The position numbers and the translations under genes are program-made. From the NCBI RefSeq assembly GCF_900497805.2, contig NW_020954630.1, forward strand, positions 10,362,449-10,426,448: a DNA stretch of 64,000 bases, read 5' to 3'. This DNA comes from Vombatus ursinus. Its lineage: Eukaryota > Chordata > Mammalia > Diprotodontia > Vombatidae. The notes under the pieces were generated by a model, which searched no databases, was not told the DNA's origin, and saw only the letters and a list, made by a program, of their open reading frames with translations. Shown one piece after another: positions 19,609 to 30,359 of this stretch. Every line of letters begins with the position of its first letter. Within the stretch, counting starts at the first letter, position 1.

Positions 19609-20694
19609 TTGTACAAAAATACACATACACACAAATCTTCCTTCCTCCATTGCATCACATATATTGCATGCAAGTAATTGGGGTGGAAGGGGAGCACTTT
19701 CAAATAGGTTCACAAACAAAGCAAACAGGGACTACTTAGAAAAACATTAATCTAAGTTTGCAGCTAAGGTTATCAGAAGTGTATCAGCAAAACCCAAAAC
19801 TTCACTGATCCAGTAAGAAGTCTGAAATCCAAGAAAGATTTTTATAAACATAGAGAAGTTGCAAAAGGTAGGAAAGAGAAAATATTTACTAATGGTAAAT
19901 CAAAGTACCTTATATATTAAGGCACTTTATATGTGCCAAAATGCAGCACATAGGACACAAAACAGTAAATAATGCCTCACTTAAAGTAAAGAGCAAGATG
20001 TGAGGAAGAGTCACATCACAGGATGAGTATTTATTATAATATATTTGTATTTTTATTATATCTTATTGTATCATATCATTTGATATTATGTTATATTCTT
20101 CTAAAACAAGATAATATCTTCTTTAGCAAATGTAACTTCAGTTCAGGAACTTGTCACAATGGAGAATTAGGGCTGCCATATTTGGGGAACAAATTCTTAC
20201 TACAGAAGAGGGGAATCAAGTAAGGCAGACAGAGTATCCTCACTTTAATCCTTATGAGTTGGGGAAGAATGAGCCAAAAATTCGAAGATGGATGGAAACA
20301 TTGGTGGGATGGATCAAAAGGTGACAAAATTCAGAAGACTGTTTTATGGTCACTTCAGACAGAAAATCCTCATACATAAGAGGGGTAACAAGGCACGAAA
20401 TTGTCCTTGCCAATATCAGTGTTATTCTTCAGTCCAGTGAAAAAAGGAGCGTCCACAAGTAAGTTACATGTGAAGCAGACATATTAATTCTTCATGTTCC
20501 TTCCAAACAATTTCCTGAATGGCAGCATCCACTAGCAGATTTTTAAGACAACAAAACAACCACTGGCAGCAGAATAGCAGTCTACGTAGACAGTTGAGAT
20601 CTCTGTGATAAGAAATTTTAGGAATGTTTATTTTATGTAATACTAATTAACACTCTCTTCCTCCAACACCCATCAACACCACTTGACATAAAAG
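19608..20694. other. AT-rich, apparently unique
   Basis: About 1.1 kb without a familiar repeat. Very A/T-rich at 20020-20110. Frames are short and domain-free. Confidence 0.45.
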
Positions 20695-20783
20695 AAAAAG
20701 GCTAGAGCATTGGATTTTGGAGTCAAGGAAAAGAGTTTCACTCCAGTGCAAATGATTTAACCAATTGGAGCATCTTAGTTTTT
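20695..20783 (+). repeat. CORE-SINE, first part (split)
   Basis: ggctagagcattggattttg, gagtcaaggaaaagagtttc, aatgatttaaccaattggag. The tail resumes at 21190, beyond an L2 fragment. Confidence 0.6.
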
Positions 20784-20885
20784 CTGGATTCCTTTAAGAC
20801 TCAGATCAACTTCCACGCTCTGCAAGAGGTTTTTACAGGTTCCTCACCCTCACCACCACCACCCACCCACCCACCCACCCACATC

Positions 20886-20968
<83 letters not shown>

Positions 20969-21187
20969 ACCAACTGCTAATGCCTTCTTTTTTAGATTGT
21001 TTACATCTACTGTGCAAATATCACATATGTATCTCACTATTTATATGTTATCTCCCTTATTAGAACATCAGTTCCTTAAGTGCAGAAATTTTTCCCCTAG
21101 CCTTTCTTAAAATCCCTAAGTGCTTAGCATAGTGCCTGGTACTTATCTAAGTGCTTAATAAATGCTTTTTGACTAACTGACTTCAAA
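20784..21187 (+). repeat. L2 LINE 3' region expanded by a microsatellite
   Basis: ttaagactcagatcaacttc, tgcaagaggtttttacaggt; after the simple repeat, atgttatctcccttattaga, acatcagttccttaagtgca, tagtgcctggtacttatcta and agtgcttaataaatgctttt. Confidence 0.8.
20850..20970. repeat. compound (CCAC)n (CT)n (CA)n microsatellite inside L2
   Basis: ccaccaccacccacccac, then tctctctctctgtctctctg, then a long CA run. The minus-strand frame of Arg/Glu and Gly/Val repeats is its translation. Confidence 0.95.
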
Positions 21188-21189
21188 TT

Positions 21190-21272
21190 CTTCTTCAGTA
21201 AAAATAAAGGGTTGGATTAAATGACCTTTAAGAGCCTAACTCTTTCAGCTCTAAATTCTACGATCCTCTCGT
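21190..21272 (+). repeat. CORE-SINE tail, continuation of 20695-20783
   Basis: aaagggttggattaaatgac, ctttaagagcctaactcttt, cagctctaaattctacgatc. Matches the MIR/THER1-type tail. Confidence 0.65.
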
Positions 21273-22265
21273 CTTAAGTGTTACCGTCCCCTTGCCACAA
21301 ACCCCACCATTAATGATGCATATTAAAGGCTGGATATAAATTTGGTGAAAATCAGAAAACAGTCAAGGCAGAAAATCCAATCTGCAAGTGTTTTAAAACT
21401 CTTAAGCAGAGCCTGGCACACAGCTTTCAAGGTTGCCTTCAGCTAGCAGAGCCCATAACAATTAACATTTACCTAGCATATTTAGCCCAGGGGTCCTGCA
21501 CATTAAGCCTTTCATCATTTGAACTCTACAAGCAAGATCACTATAAACCATCTCTAAAGAATGAGCACTTCTGAGGCAAAAGGGGAAGATGAGGGAATGT
21601 CACGAGGAGCTAGAGAGCCTGACCATTCAGGACAGATCTCAGCAGAGACCTTGCTCAAAGGCCCACTGCTTCTGGCCCCTTAATCAGTTTTAGCACACTG
21701 CCCTTCTCACTGGAGAAGGGTGGGTCGAAAGTAAAGGTCCCCCTGCCACTTGCCAATGCTAAGCAGCATGGCTCTCTGGTTACTATAGCAACCACAGGTC
21801 TAGCTCACTGTGCAACCCCCAGAATTCTCTGCCACTTAAGAGGGGGTAGAAATTTGATAAACACAGAGCACCCTGTGGCCTGACAGGTTTACCTCAGTCT
21901 CCTCTCACCTCTGCTGCAACAAGATCAGAGCAATAACAACAGAACTCAACCACACCACATGGGTAAACCTCCTAGTGCCAATTACTCAAAGAAAAACAAA
22001 ATCATTGCTGTGCCTCTGGGTAACAAGTGGCATCATCATTTGGAGCCCTCAGCCTAAAACAGCTTGCTTGGTGGTAGAAACAGAATCTTAAGTAAGGATG
22101 TTGCTGATCATATTGCTGCAAAATTAGTGGTAGACTGTTGGGTGGTTTGTATCAGCCTCAGGCCAATTGGTCCTGTCATCACACTCCTGGCCATCTCCCA
22201 AGCTTATTCCTATCACTGCAGATCACAAGTGAACAAGAGACATGCTCTTCCAAAGAATAAGGGAT
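21273..22265. other. repeat-free segment, GC-richer than its surroundings
   Basis: About 1 kb with no recognised repeat. It contains the X-box at 21779-21792. The 67-codon frame at 22064-22267 and others show no known domain. Confidence 0.5.
21779..21792. promoter_or_regulatory. RFX-type X-box motif
   Basis: gttactatagcaac fits GTHNYYATRRNAAC, the two-half-site X-box bound by RFX factors, at every position. It lies in the repeat-free segment 21540-22000. RFX sites occur in ciliary-gene promoters and other regulatory elements; no nearby gene is visible, so the role is inferred only. Confidence 0.35.
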
Positions 22266-22337
22266 AAATATGTGTGTATATGTATACACACACATATAAA
22301 TATATATATATATATATTTATATACACATATATATGA
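22266..22337. repeat. TG/TA/CA microsatellite, near-palindromic
   Basis: atatgtgtgtatatgtatac ... tatatacacatatatatg; the two ends can pair. Confidence 0.9.
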
Positions 22338-22774
22338 TAGAATCTGTACATTAATTTGTCTCCGGCCACTGCCTAACCATGAAAAAAGACAACCCAGAAG
22401 TGTTTTTGGCTGTAGAGACCAAGATGGATTAAGAAGGCTGACATTCCTAGAAACTCCACAGTCAGATCTCCAAAAAAGGGACAAATGTAGGGAGAGAAGG
22501 TAAGTGAGGGGTTTTTAGTGATATTCATAAACCAACAGGAAAAGGAGCAACTTTGCCTCTAGATTGACACTCTAATCTGCCAAAATTTACCTAAACAACA
22601 TGATATGCAGATCAATTAGAGGAAATTCAATGTATCCTGAATCCAGAAATCACAAAATGCAAATTGCTTCCAGTTTGATCTAAACTCTACTTCTTCTCCT
22701 GACATATCTATTGATAGCATCACTTTGATCCTTATAATTCATGCTTGAAAATTCAGAGTTATCTCTGTAGGAGG
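22338..22774. other. no recognised feature
   Basis: Nothing recognised. Confidence 0.45.
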
Positions 22775-22960
22775 AGGCAGCTGACCTAGTCTAGTGCTGG
22801 CTTTGGAGTCAGAAAGAACAGGGTTTGACTCTTACTGCTACCATGGACAAGTCACTTAGCCCTGTTGGGTCCCCATTTTCTCATTTGTGAAATGTGGTAA
22901 TAAAATCCATGATACCTACACACAAGACACTTATGAGGCCCCTGAGAGGCCTACATACAT
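22775..22960 (+). repeat. MIR-type CORE-SINE
   Basis: tctagtgctggctttggagt, cagaaagaacagggtttgac, atggacaagtcacttagccc, attttctcatttgtgaaatg, aataaaatccatgataccta. Confidence 0.75.
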
Positions 22961-23054
22961 GTAGTTTGTATTGTCTTTTACTCACCATCCACACACAGTA
23001 AAAAAAAAAAAGCTTATTTTTTTTTCCTTTTTAAAAATGTACCTTATGTCTATC

Positions 23055-23192
23055 ACCTCCTTTATAGTTCCACTGCAAACATTGTAGTATAGAACCTTGT
23101 TATTTCTTATTTATGCCTATTTTTTATCTCCATCATGGCATAGTACATGGCACACAGTAGGCACTTCATAAAGGTTTATTGATTGACTGAAT
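23055..23192 (+). repeat. L2 LINE 3' end
   Basis: ttatttcttatttatgccta, tctccatcatggcatagtac, atggcacacagtaggcactt, cataaaggtttattgattga. Preceded by A- and T-runs at 22998-23035. Confidence 0.75.
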
Positions 23193-23696
23193 TTAGAGCA
23201 TCAATCTTCAAAGTGGGGATAGGGGCAATGCCCTGATCCTAAATAATATTTGATCAACCAATGTGACAGCAACCCAACTTCATCTTGCTACAATCAATAA
23301 TCTTGTCTCCAATAAAATTATACCTATCCTAATCTCCCACACACACACTCTTCCACTTTACCCTCTCCCTTTACTGTGCAAGCTCCCACCTTCCCAATTC
23401 TGATCCAAGAATCAGCCATTCAGGGAAAACATAAATCAATCATTACCCAGCACCCACACCAGTATCTGCACAGGTGACACTGGGAAAATCCCCTCTTCTC
23501 CCTGCATATAACTCCTTGTCTGCCAGATCATCTGGTGGCTGTTGTGATCAGTGGGCTTCTGGTGGTAACTATATCAACTCTGTGTCAGTGACCAGTGACA
23601 AAGAGCTCTATTGGTGCCCTTTTAATTTCAGGCAGTTCAGAATGACTCTAACAATATGGACAAGTATGGATGGATGGATTGTAAACCACACATTAT
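23193..23696. other. no recognised feature
   Basis: Some C/T-rich stretches; an 86-codon frame at 23474-23734 runs into L2 and is not a gene. Confidence 0.45.
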
Positions 23697-24025
23697 TACA
23701 TTTTCTTTCTCTTCCAAGCCCACTTCTCTTCTGAACTTCCTTGTTTCTGTCAAGGCTGTCATCATCTTTCTAATGACCTGAGTTCACAGGCTCAATATTA
23801 TCTTCCACTCCTCTCCTTCATCAGTTGCCAAATATTGTAATTTCTTTCTTCACCTCTCTCATGTATGTCCCCTTCTCTCCACTCATATAGCCATTACCCT
23901 ATTGTACCTATTGTCACCTCTTAACCTGGCCAGACTGATTTTTATTTTAAAAGCACAGGTCTGACTGTGGAATTCCATTACTCAAGAAATACCACTGGCT
24001 CCCTATTGCCTTCAAGAATAAATAC
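23697..24025 (+). repeat. L2 LINE, ORF2-distal region
   Basis: ctttctcttccaagcccact, ttgtttctgtcaaggctgtc, ctccttcatcagttgccaaa, tatgtccccttctctccact, attgtcacctcttaacctgg, agcacaggtctgactgtgga, actggctccctattgccttc. A longer copy of the same region is at 63165-63803. Confidence 0.75.
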
Positions 24026-24204
24026 ATCATCTTTCTCTCATCTTTAATTTCTGTTTTTTTATTATTTTTTAAATAAATAAAAATTAGTACAACAGTACAT
24101 GTATAGGGACAGGGACCAGAGGTGCAATTTCATTGATACAAGGAACTCCCAGAAAAAGAAACCACCTCTACTAATGCAGACCAGAATCTTCTCTGCCACT
24201 TATG

Positions 24205-24358
24205 CTCCTAAAGAGGTGCCTAGAACACTGAGAAGTCAAGTGACTTGCCTAAGGCCACACAACCAGTATGTGTCAAAGGCAGGATGTAAAACTCAGGTCT
24301 TCCTGATTCTGAGGCCAGCTCTCTATCAGCTACTCTACACTGCTTCTCAGCACATGTA
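24205..24358 (-). repeat. CORE-SINE, antisense, inside L2
   Basis: gaagtcaagtgacttgccta, aggccacacaaccagtatgt, aactcaggtcttcctgattc, tgaggccagctctctatcag. L2 sequence lies on both sides. Confidence 0.8.
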
Positions 24359-24574
24359 CATAATGTATAAACAATCAGACAATAATTAAATAAAATGGGT
24401 AGAGGTATATGTAGATAAATGGACAGAAAGCTATATATATCCACACATACATAAACACATATCAGAGCTATATGCCTAAATTTTCTTTTATTGATAAGTA
24501 TGCTTGAACACAAAAAGTTTGAAAATCATTAATCTAGAAAGCTTCAATAACCTCTCAATCATGTCCCCTGTGTA
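24359..24574. other. no recognised feature
   Basis: AT-rich gap between SINE and L2. Confidence 0.4.
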
Positions 24575-24692
24575 GACTCTCTCTGCCTCCAACTCATCCT
24601 ACACAATGCCGCCAGATTAATATTCCTAAAGCACTGTTCTAATGCTAGCACACCCCTGCTCACAAAGCTACAATGACTCCTTAGTCAATATA
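24575..24692 (+). repeat. L2 LINE fragment
   Basis: tgccgccagattaatattcc, taaagcactgttctaatgct, acccctgctcacaaagctac, aatgactcc. Same L2 region as 23920-24020 and 63740-63803, partly repeated here. Confidence 0.65.
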
Positions 24693-24754
24693 ACTTTCTC
24701 TAACTTTTTTGAAATGGGTAAACTTTTAATTTTATGATTAATTCAAAAACCTTT

Positions 24755-25940
24755 TATTTTATTTTTAAATTATTTTTGTTTCATTAAATATTCCCCAATT
24801 ACTTGTAAAAAATAATTTTAACAATCATTTTAAAAATTTTGAATCCCATAGAGCACTGGCCCTGGAGTCAGGAGGACCTGAGCTCAAATCTGGCCTCAGA
24901 CACTTATGTGACCCTGGGCAAGCCACCATACCCCAATTGCCTTCCCCCAAAATAATAAATTTTAAACCCAACTTCTCTCCTTTCCCTTGCCCCTCCTTGA
25001 GAAGGAGAGCGATTTGATTTTGGTTATACATGTAAAGTCATGCAAACCATATTTCCATATTGGCCATGCTTCAAAAGAAAACATAAACATATAAAAGTTT
25101 CAATCTGCATTCAGAGTTCATAAGTTCTCTCTCTGGAGGTGGATAGCATCTTTCACCACAGGTCCTTTGGAATTGTCTTTGATCATTGTCTTGATCACAG
25201 TAGCTAAGTCTTTCACAATTGACCATCCTTACAATATTGCTGTTACTGTGTACAATGTTCTCCTGGTTCTGCTTACTTCACTTTGCACAAGTTTTTGTAA
25301 GTCCAGGTTTTTTCTGAAATTATTCTGCCCGTCATTTCTTATAGCACAATAGTATTCCATCATAATCATATACCATAACTCGTTCAGCCATTCCCCAATT
25401 GATGAGCATCCCCTCGATTTCCAATTCTCTGCCACCATAAAAAGATGCTATAAATACTTTCATACAAATAGGTCATTTTCCCTTTGCTTTTATCTCTTTC
25501 AGATATATTCCTAATAGTAGTATTGCTGGGTGAAAGGGCATGCACAGTTTTATAGCCTTTTAGACATAGTTCCAAATAGTTCTCCAGAAAGGTTGGACTC
25601 CACCAACTCCACCAACAGTGCAGTAGTGTCCCAATTTTTTCACATCCCCTCTAGCATTTGTTATTTTCCTTTTCTGTCATGTTAGCCAATTGGATAGGTA
25701 TGAGGTGGTACCTCAGAGTTGTTTTAATTTGCATTCATCTAATCAGTAGTGATTGAGATAATGTTTTCACGTGACTTTTGATAACTTTGCTTTCTTCTTC
25801 TGAAATCTGCCTGTTCGTATCCTTTGACCATTTATCAACTGAGGAATGGCTCTTATTTTTTTTATAAATTTGGCTCAGTTTTCCACATATTTGAAAACAA
25901 GGTCTTTATCAGAGAAACAAGCTGCAAAAAAAAAATTCCC
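24755..25940 (-). repeat. L1 LINE ORF2 C-terminus and 3' UTR, antisense
   Basis: Starts at the 3' end (A/T-rich tail, agaaggagagcgatttgatt, gttatacatgtaaagtcatg) and runs into ORF2: gtcctttggaattgtctttg, tgttctcctggttctgctta, ccattccccaattgatgagc, gccaattggataggtatgag. Minus-strand frame 25229-25438 has GEWLNELWYMIMMEYYCAIR, the marsupial version of the L1 ORF2p C-terminal W..MEYY.AI.ND motif. Ends at 25940, next to HAL1. A SINE interrupts it near 24848. Confidence 0.85.
24848..24953 (+). repeat. WSINE1/Mar-1-type SINE, truncated, inside L1
   Basis: agagcactggccctggagtc, aggaggacctgagctcaaat, tggcctcagacacttatgtg, accctgggcaagccaccata. It lacks its first about 20 bases and any long tail. Confidence 0.8.
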
Positions 25941-26731
25941 AGAGGGAAATCAGTGACTTGCTTGAGTGCTCCCCTCAAACCCCTCCAAATACCTATAAAA
26001 ATGGCTCTAAACAAATTCTAAAGCAACAGAACCCACAAAAAGACAGAGTGAAACAAATTTCCAGCCAAAGACAGACTGGATGGTTGATCAGAAAGGTATA
26101 TCGCACCAGGCAGGGAGAGGAGTGCAGTTCAGCCTGGGCGCGCAAGCCGCAGTGACCCTGGAGCAGGCCTCAGAGGACTGAATCGCAGGCTGCTGTGACG
26201 GTTTCCAGACTGCTCAACCCATGAATGCCAAAGACAACTTGGAAGGTTAGTGGGAAAAGTCTGTGACTGTGATGAGAGAGGAACTAGGTATCAGCCACAA
26301 GTCTCGAGTGCGGTGGCTGTTTCCTGAGCTTCCAGCCCACAGACTGAGGGGGAATCAAGTGGCTGATCAGAGGGGGATTGCAGGGTTCTCTTTGCCAGTG
26401 CTGAGGCAGGAATCTCTTGCTTTACCAGTGCTTGGATCTGGGTCAAAGTTCTGAGGGGTGGTCCTGGGGTGAGGAGGAATGCTGGTGTGGTAAAGCTTGT
26501 TGTGGTGGTAAAGCTTGTTGTGGTGGTGAAGAGAAAACACCTCACCCCTTATCATAGCACCTTAGAAGAACTGAAAATTTTCAGGTCCCTAGAAAATTTT
26601 CAGGTCCCTAGCTATTTTCCCTCTGGAAACAGCTGTACAAATCCCTGAAGCTCAGGACAGTATATTCTCCACATTGGAAGTAGACTTTTACCTTAACAAA
26701 AAGTTTAAAACTCAAATAATCGGCCAGGATC

Positions 26732-26936
26732 ATGAGTAAGCAGCAAAAAGAGTCAGATTATATTATCTTACTTTGGTGACAAAGAAGATCAAAACATACA
26801 ATCAGAAGAAGACAATGAAGCCAAAGCTCCTACATCCAAAGCCTCCAAGAAGAATATGAATCAGTCCCAGGCCTTGGAAGAGCTCAAAAGGGATTTTTAG
26901 AATCAAGTAAGAGAAGTACAGGAAAAACTGAGAGCG
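26732..26936 (+). pseudogene. HAL1 ORF1 N-terminal part, out of frame
   Basis: The likely original start is atgagtaagcag at 26732 (MSKQQKESDY). Within 20 codons the frame shifts; the next frame reads GDKEDQNIQSEEDN and then SQALEELKRDF before a stop just ahead of the ORF at 26937. The intact-looking 287-codon frame is therefore an N-terminally interrupted ORF1. Confidence 0.65.
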
Positions 26937-27800
26937 ATGCAAGAAAATCATGAAAAACAAGTCAACAGCTTGCTAAAGGAGACCCAAAAAGATACTGAAG
27001 AAAATAACACCTTAAAAATTAGCCTAACCCAAATGGCAAAAGAGGTCCAAAAAGCCAATGAGGAGAAGAATGCCCTAAAAAGCAAAACTGGACAAATAGA
27101 AAAGGAAGTTCAAAAGATTACTGAAGAAAATACTTCCTTAAAAATTAGAATAGAGCAATTGAAAGCTAATGACTTTATGAGAAATCAAGACACTGTAAAA
27201 CAAATCCAAAGGAATGAAAAATTAGAAAACAATGTGAAATATCTCATTGGAAAAACAATTGACCTGGAAAATAGATCCAGGAGAGAGAATTTAAAAATTA
27301 TTGGATTATCTGAAAGCCATGATCAAAAAAAGAGCCTAGACATCATCTTTCAAGAAATTATCCAGGAAAACTGCCCTGATATTTTAGAAGCAGAGGGCAA
27401 AATAGAAATTGAAAGAATCCACCAATCACCTCCTGAAAGAGATCCCCAAAGGAAAACTCCTAGGAATATTGTAGCCAAATTCCAGAATTCCCAGGTCAAG
27501 GAGAAAATGTTACAAGCAGCCAGAAAGAAACAATTCAAGTACTGTGAAAACACAATCAAGATAACACAAGATTTAGCTGCTTCTACGTTAAGGGACCACA
27601 GGGCATGGAATATAATATTCCGGAGGTCAAAGGAGATAGGATTACAACCAGGAATCACCTACCTAGCAAAACTGAGTATAACCCTTCAGGCGAAAAAATC
27701 ATCATTCAGTGAAATAGAGGACTTTCAAGCATTCTTGATGAAAAGACCAGAGCTGAAAAGAAAATTTGATTTTCAAATACAAGACTCGAGTGGAACATGA
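26937..27800 (+). CDS. L1/HAL1 ORF1 protein (287-codon open frame)
   Basis: Family role: ORF1p is the RNA-binding, trimer-forming chaperone of L1 ribonucleoproteins in the cytoplasm. Seen here: a heptad-type coiled coil over residues 1-110 (KEVQKANEEKNALKSK, ENTSLKIRIEQLK), an RRM-like core from about 110 to 200 (ENRSRRENLKIIGL; PRNIVAKFQNSQVKEKMLQA) and a C-terminal domain (DLAASTLRDHRAWNIIFRRS, 212-231) matching the L1 motif DLSAETL..RREW. The start used is the first Met in frame; the true N-terminus at 26732 is out of frame, so about 65 residues are lost. Closely similar to the antisense copy at 14887-15534. Not a host gene; expression is unknown. Confidence 0.8.
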   Translation: MQENHEKQVNSLLKETQKDTEENNTLKISLTQMAKEVQKANEEKNALKSKTGQIEKEVQKITEENTSLKIRIEQLKANDFMRNQDTVKQIQRNEKLENNVKYLIGKTIDLENRSRRENLKIIGLSESHDQKKSLDIIFQEIIQENCPDILEAEGKIEIERIHQSPPERDPQRKTPRNIVAKFQNSQVKEKMLQAARKKQFKYCENTIKITQDLAASTLRDHRAWNIIFRRSKEIGLQPGITYLAKLSITLQAKKSSFSEIEDFQAFLMKRPELKRKFDFQIQDSSGT

Positions 27801-27951
27801 AGAGGTAAACAGGAAAGAGAAAATCATAAGAGACTTATTAAGGTTGAACTGTTTACATTCCTGCATGGAAAGATGATATTTGTAACTCATGAGACCTTTG
27901 TCAGTATTAGGGTAGTTGGAGGGGAAAAATTATATGTACGTATATATAAAT

Positions 27952-27952
<1 letters not shown>

Positions 27953-27998
<46 letters not shown>
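27953..27998. repeat. (GATA)n microsatellite at the gap edge
   Basis: Pure GATA units run into the N block, so the true length is unknown. Confidence 0.95.
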
Positions 27999-28796
27999 NN
28001 NNNNNNNNNNNNNNNNNNNNNNNNNNNNNNNNNNNNNNNNNNNNNNNNNNNNNNNNNNNNNNNNNNNNNNNNNNNNNNNNNNNNNNNNNNNNNNNNNNNN
28101 NNNNNNNNNNNNNNNNNNNNNNNNNNNNNNNNNNNNNNNNNNNNNNNNNNNNNNNNNNNNNNNNNNNNNNNNNNNNNNNNNNNNNNNNNNNNNNNNNNNN
28201 NNNNNNNNNNNNNNNNNNNNNNNNNNNNNNNNNNNNNNNNNNNNNNNNNNNNNNNNNNNNNNNNNNNNNNNNNNNNNNNNNNNNNNNNNNNNNNNNNNNN
28301 NNNNNNNNNNNNNNNNNNNNNNNNNNNNNNNNNNNNNNNNNNNNNNNNNNNNNNNNNNNNNNNNNNNNNNNNNNNNNNNNNNNNNNNNNNNNNNNNNNNN
28401 NNNNNNNNNNNNNNNNNNNNNNNNNNNNNNNNNNNNNNNNNNNNNNNNNNNNNNNNNNNNNNNNNNNNNNNNNNNNNNNNNNNNNNNNNNNNNNNNNNNN
28501 NNNNNNNNNNNNNNNNNNNNNNNNNNNNNNNNNNNNNNNNNNNNNNNNNNNNNNNNNNNNNNNNNNNNNNNNNNNNNNNNNNNNNNNNNNNNNNNNNNNN
28601 NNNNNNNNNNNNNNNNNNNNNNNNNNNNNNNNNNNNNNNNNNNNNNNNNNNNNNNNNNNNNNNNNNNNNNNNNNNNNNNNNNNNNNNNNNNNNNNNNNNN
28701 NNNNNNNNNNNNNNNNNNNNNNNNNNNNNNNNNNNNNNNNNNNNNNNNNNNNNNNNNNNNNNNNNNNNNNNNNNNNNNNNNNNNNNNNNNNNNNNN
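27999..28796. other. assembly gap (798 N)
   Basis: Unsequenced. By comparison with the antisense HAL1 at 13568-15550, the missing part should be HAL1 3' UTR. Any protein read across it is meaningless. Confidence 1.
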
Positions 28797-28907
28797 TGAA
28801 GGGGAAGGGGATAAGAGAAGGGGGGAGAGATAGAAGGGAAGGCAGACTAGGGGAAGGGGTTTTCAGAATACATGCCATCTTGGGGTGGGGGGAGGGGTGA
28901 GATGGGG

Positions 28908-28960
28908 TTAAGAACAAGTTAAGAACAAGTTGTATGTAACTTGTATTAACTTGTTCTTAA
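28908..28960. repeat. hairpin-forming inverted repeat within the HAL1 3' end
   Basis: ttaagaacaagtt occurs twice, overlapping by two bases (28908-28920, 28919-28931), and its exact reverse complement is at 28948-28960. It interrupts the 3' UTR where related copies read straight through to the ggaactcaaaatctt segment. Confidence 0.85.
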
Positions 28961-29104
28961 ATTTGGAACTCAAAATCTTGTGGAAGTAAATGTTGAAAAC
29001 AAAAAAATAAATAAAAAATACCATAAAAAACTTCCTCATTTCTTTCAATGGAACTTTAAAGCAAAATATTTTCAATAATTTTTCAACCCCCTCAACTATC
29101 TTAT

Positions 29105-29302
29105 ATTTAACTGTGTTGTATAAATTTGTAGTTATTCATTTTGTGTTTACGCTGCTTATGTTTATATACACTTATTGCCTCCACCATTAAAATGTAAATA
29201 CCTTCAAGTAGGTATTGTTTCATTCTACATATTTGTATCCACATTGCCTGGTACACCTCTTGGCACAGAAGAATTTAATACTTGTTTGTTGACTGATTGA
29301 TT
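29105..29302 (+). repeat. L2 LINE 3' end
   Basis: gtttatatacacttattgcc, aaatgtaaataccttcaagt, tttgtatccacattgcctgg, tacttgtttgttgactgatt. Confidence 0.75.
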
Positions 29303-30359
29303 AATGATACCAAATAATATAAGAATAATTTTAAAATCATATCAATTTTATTTCAAATCTAATATTAATACAAGCAAATGATGTATCAAGAAGGGTGTGA
29401 TTACTTAATAAGTATTTAAGAATTGGAAACAGTATTCAATGAGCTAGCTCACTTTTACAATAATTTTCATTGTCCCTTTTACTGACGTTAGCTGTATTTT
29501 TAGGAGTTGCATTATTTAATTACATTTTAATCAAAAAAAATCAGAAAGCTTTGTACTAAGTTGACTCTTTTCAGTTTGTAATATTTGTTATTTGTAACAT
29601 TTGTAATATTGTCAAAAACATAGGATTAAAAATGGTAGCATAATGCATATTGTATAACAGAATCACTAGAAGTAGACCCAATATAACCTTGTGTATCATG
29701 ATATCTACATTTTTTGTGTGGTTGAGATTTGGACCTCCTACCAATTCATGGGTATTTGTTTCATCAAGAGAGTGGATTTTTTACAATTTTATTCATATTT
29801 TTTATTTTCCTGATTTTACTCAACTATCTACAGTGGAGAATGATATTAAATTTTACAGTGAAAACAAAATAAAACAAAACTTGACTCTACATAGTTACTG
29901 ATTCTTTTGTACTCTCTCCAAGGTACTCATCCAGCATCCTGATTGTATAACACACATTACTGTGCTTGTTCAATGATTCATTCCAAATCCGCATGCAGGC
30001 AACTTTTAGGTCACATGACAAAATCAAACCACTGTCCATGATTCCCCTGCAGTTTCTGAATACATACACTGTGGACAACCAACACATGCATAGCATAGCA
30101 GATGCATTTGTTATTAAAGCTCCTATATCATGACAACTTTATACTTTGGGAAATCCCAGACTGTTTCTCAGAAACCCAGAGTTCCATGGAACATAGTTTG
30201 AGAAATGTTAGTTCACAAATTAAAGTCCAAATAGGTATAGAGTAAGAGCTCAAAAGGAACTTGGATTCAAGGTACTATGAAATATAGACCTAATCTACTT
30301 TTCTACTCTCATTTCACATGATTTCTATTTACGTACACTATACACTAGCAAAACTAGGC
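29303..30359. other. AT-rich; possible eroded DNA element at its end
   Basis: No clear repeat over most of it. At about 30155-30215, cagagttccatggaacatag and tttgagaaatgtta recall eroded non-autonomous hAT elements, but the match is short. Confidence 0.4.

Larger units (their letters stand above)
25936..29019 (+). mobile_element. HAL1 (half-L1) element, sense, near full length
   Basis: Order: 5' UTR (tgctcccctcaaacccctcc, acctataaaaatggctctaa), ORF1 region from about 26732, a post-ORF1 segment (aaggttgaactgtttacatt, cctgcatggaaagatgatat), a GATA tract, an assembly gap, then the 3' end (aatacatgccatcttggggt, gaactcaaaatcttgtggaa, aaatgttgaaaac) and an A-rich tail. No endonuclease, reverse transcriptase or ORF2 C-terminus is visible. 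The 798-base gap could not hold a normal ORF2 (about 3.8 kb) if its size is right. HAL1 copies rely on ORF2p of a complete L1. Good retention of ORF1 suggests this copy is younger than most LINEs here. Confidence 0.82.

Noticed and set aside
23474-23734. 86-codon frame as a gene
   Set aside because: Its distal part is L2 sequence and the rest has no domain.
27907-28917. 336-residue minus-strand frame
   Set aside because: Most of it is the N gap; the ends are GATA and G/A-rich repeat translations.
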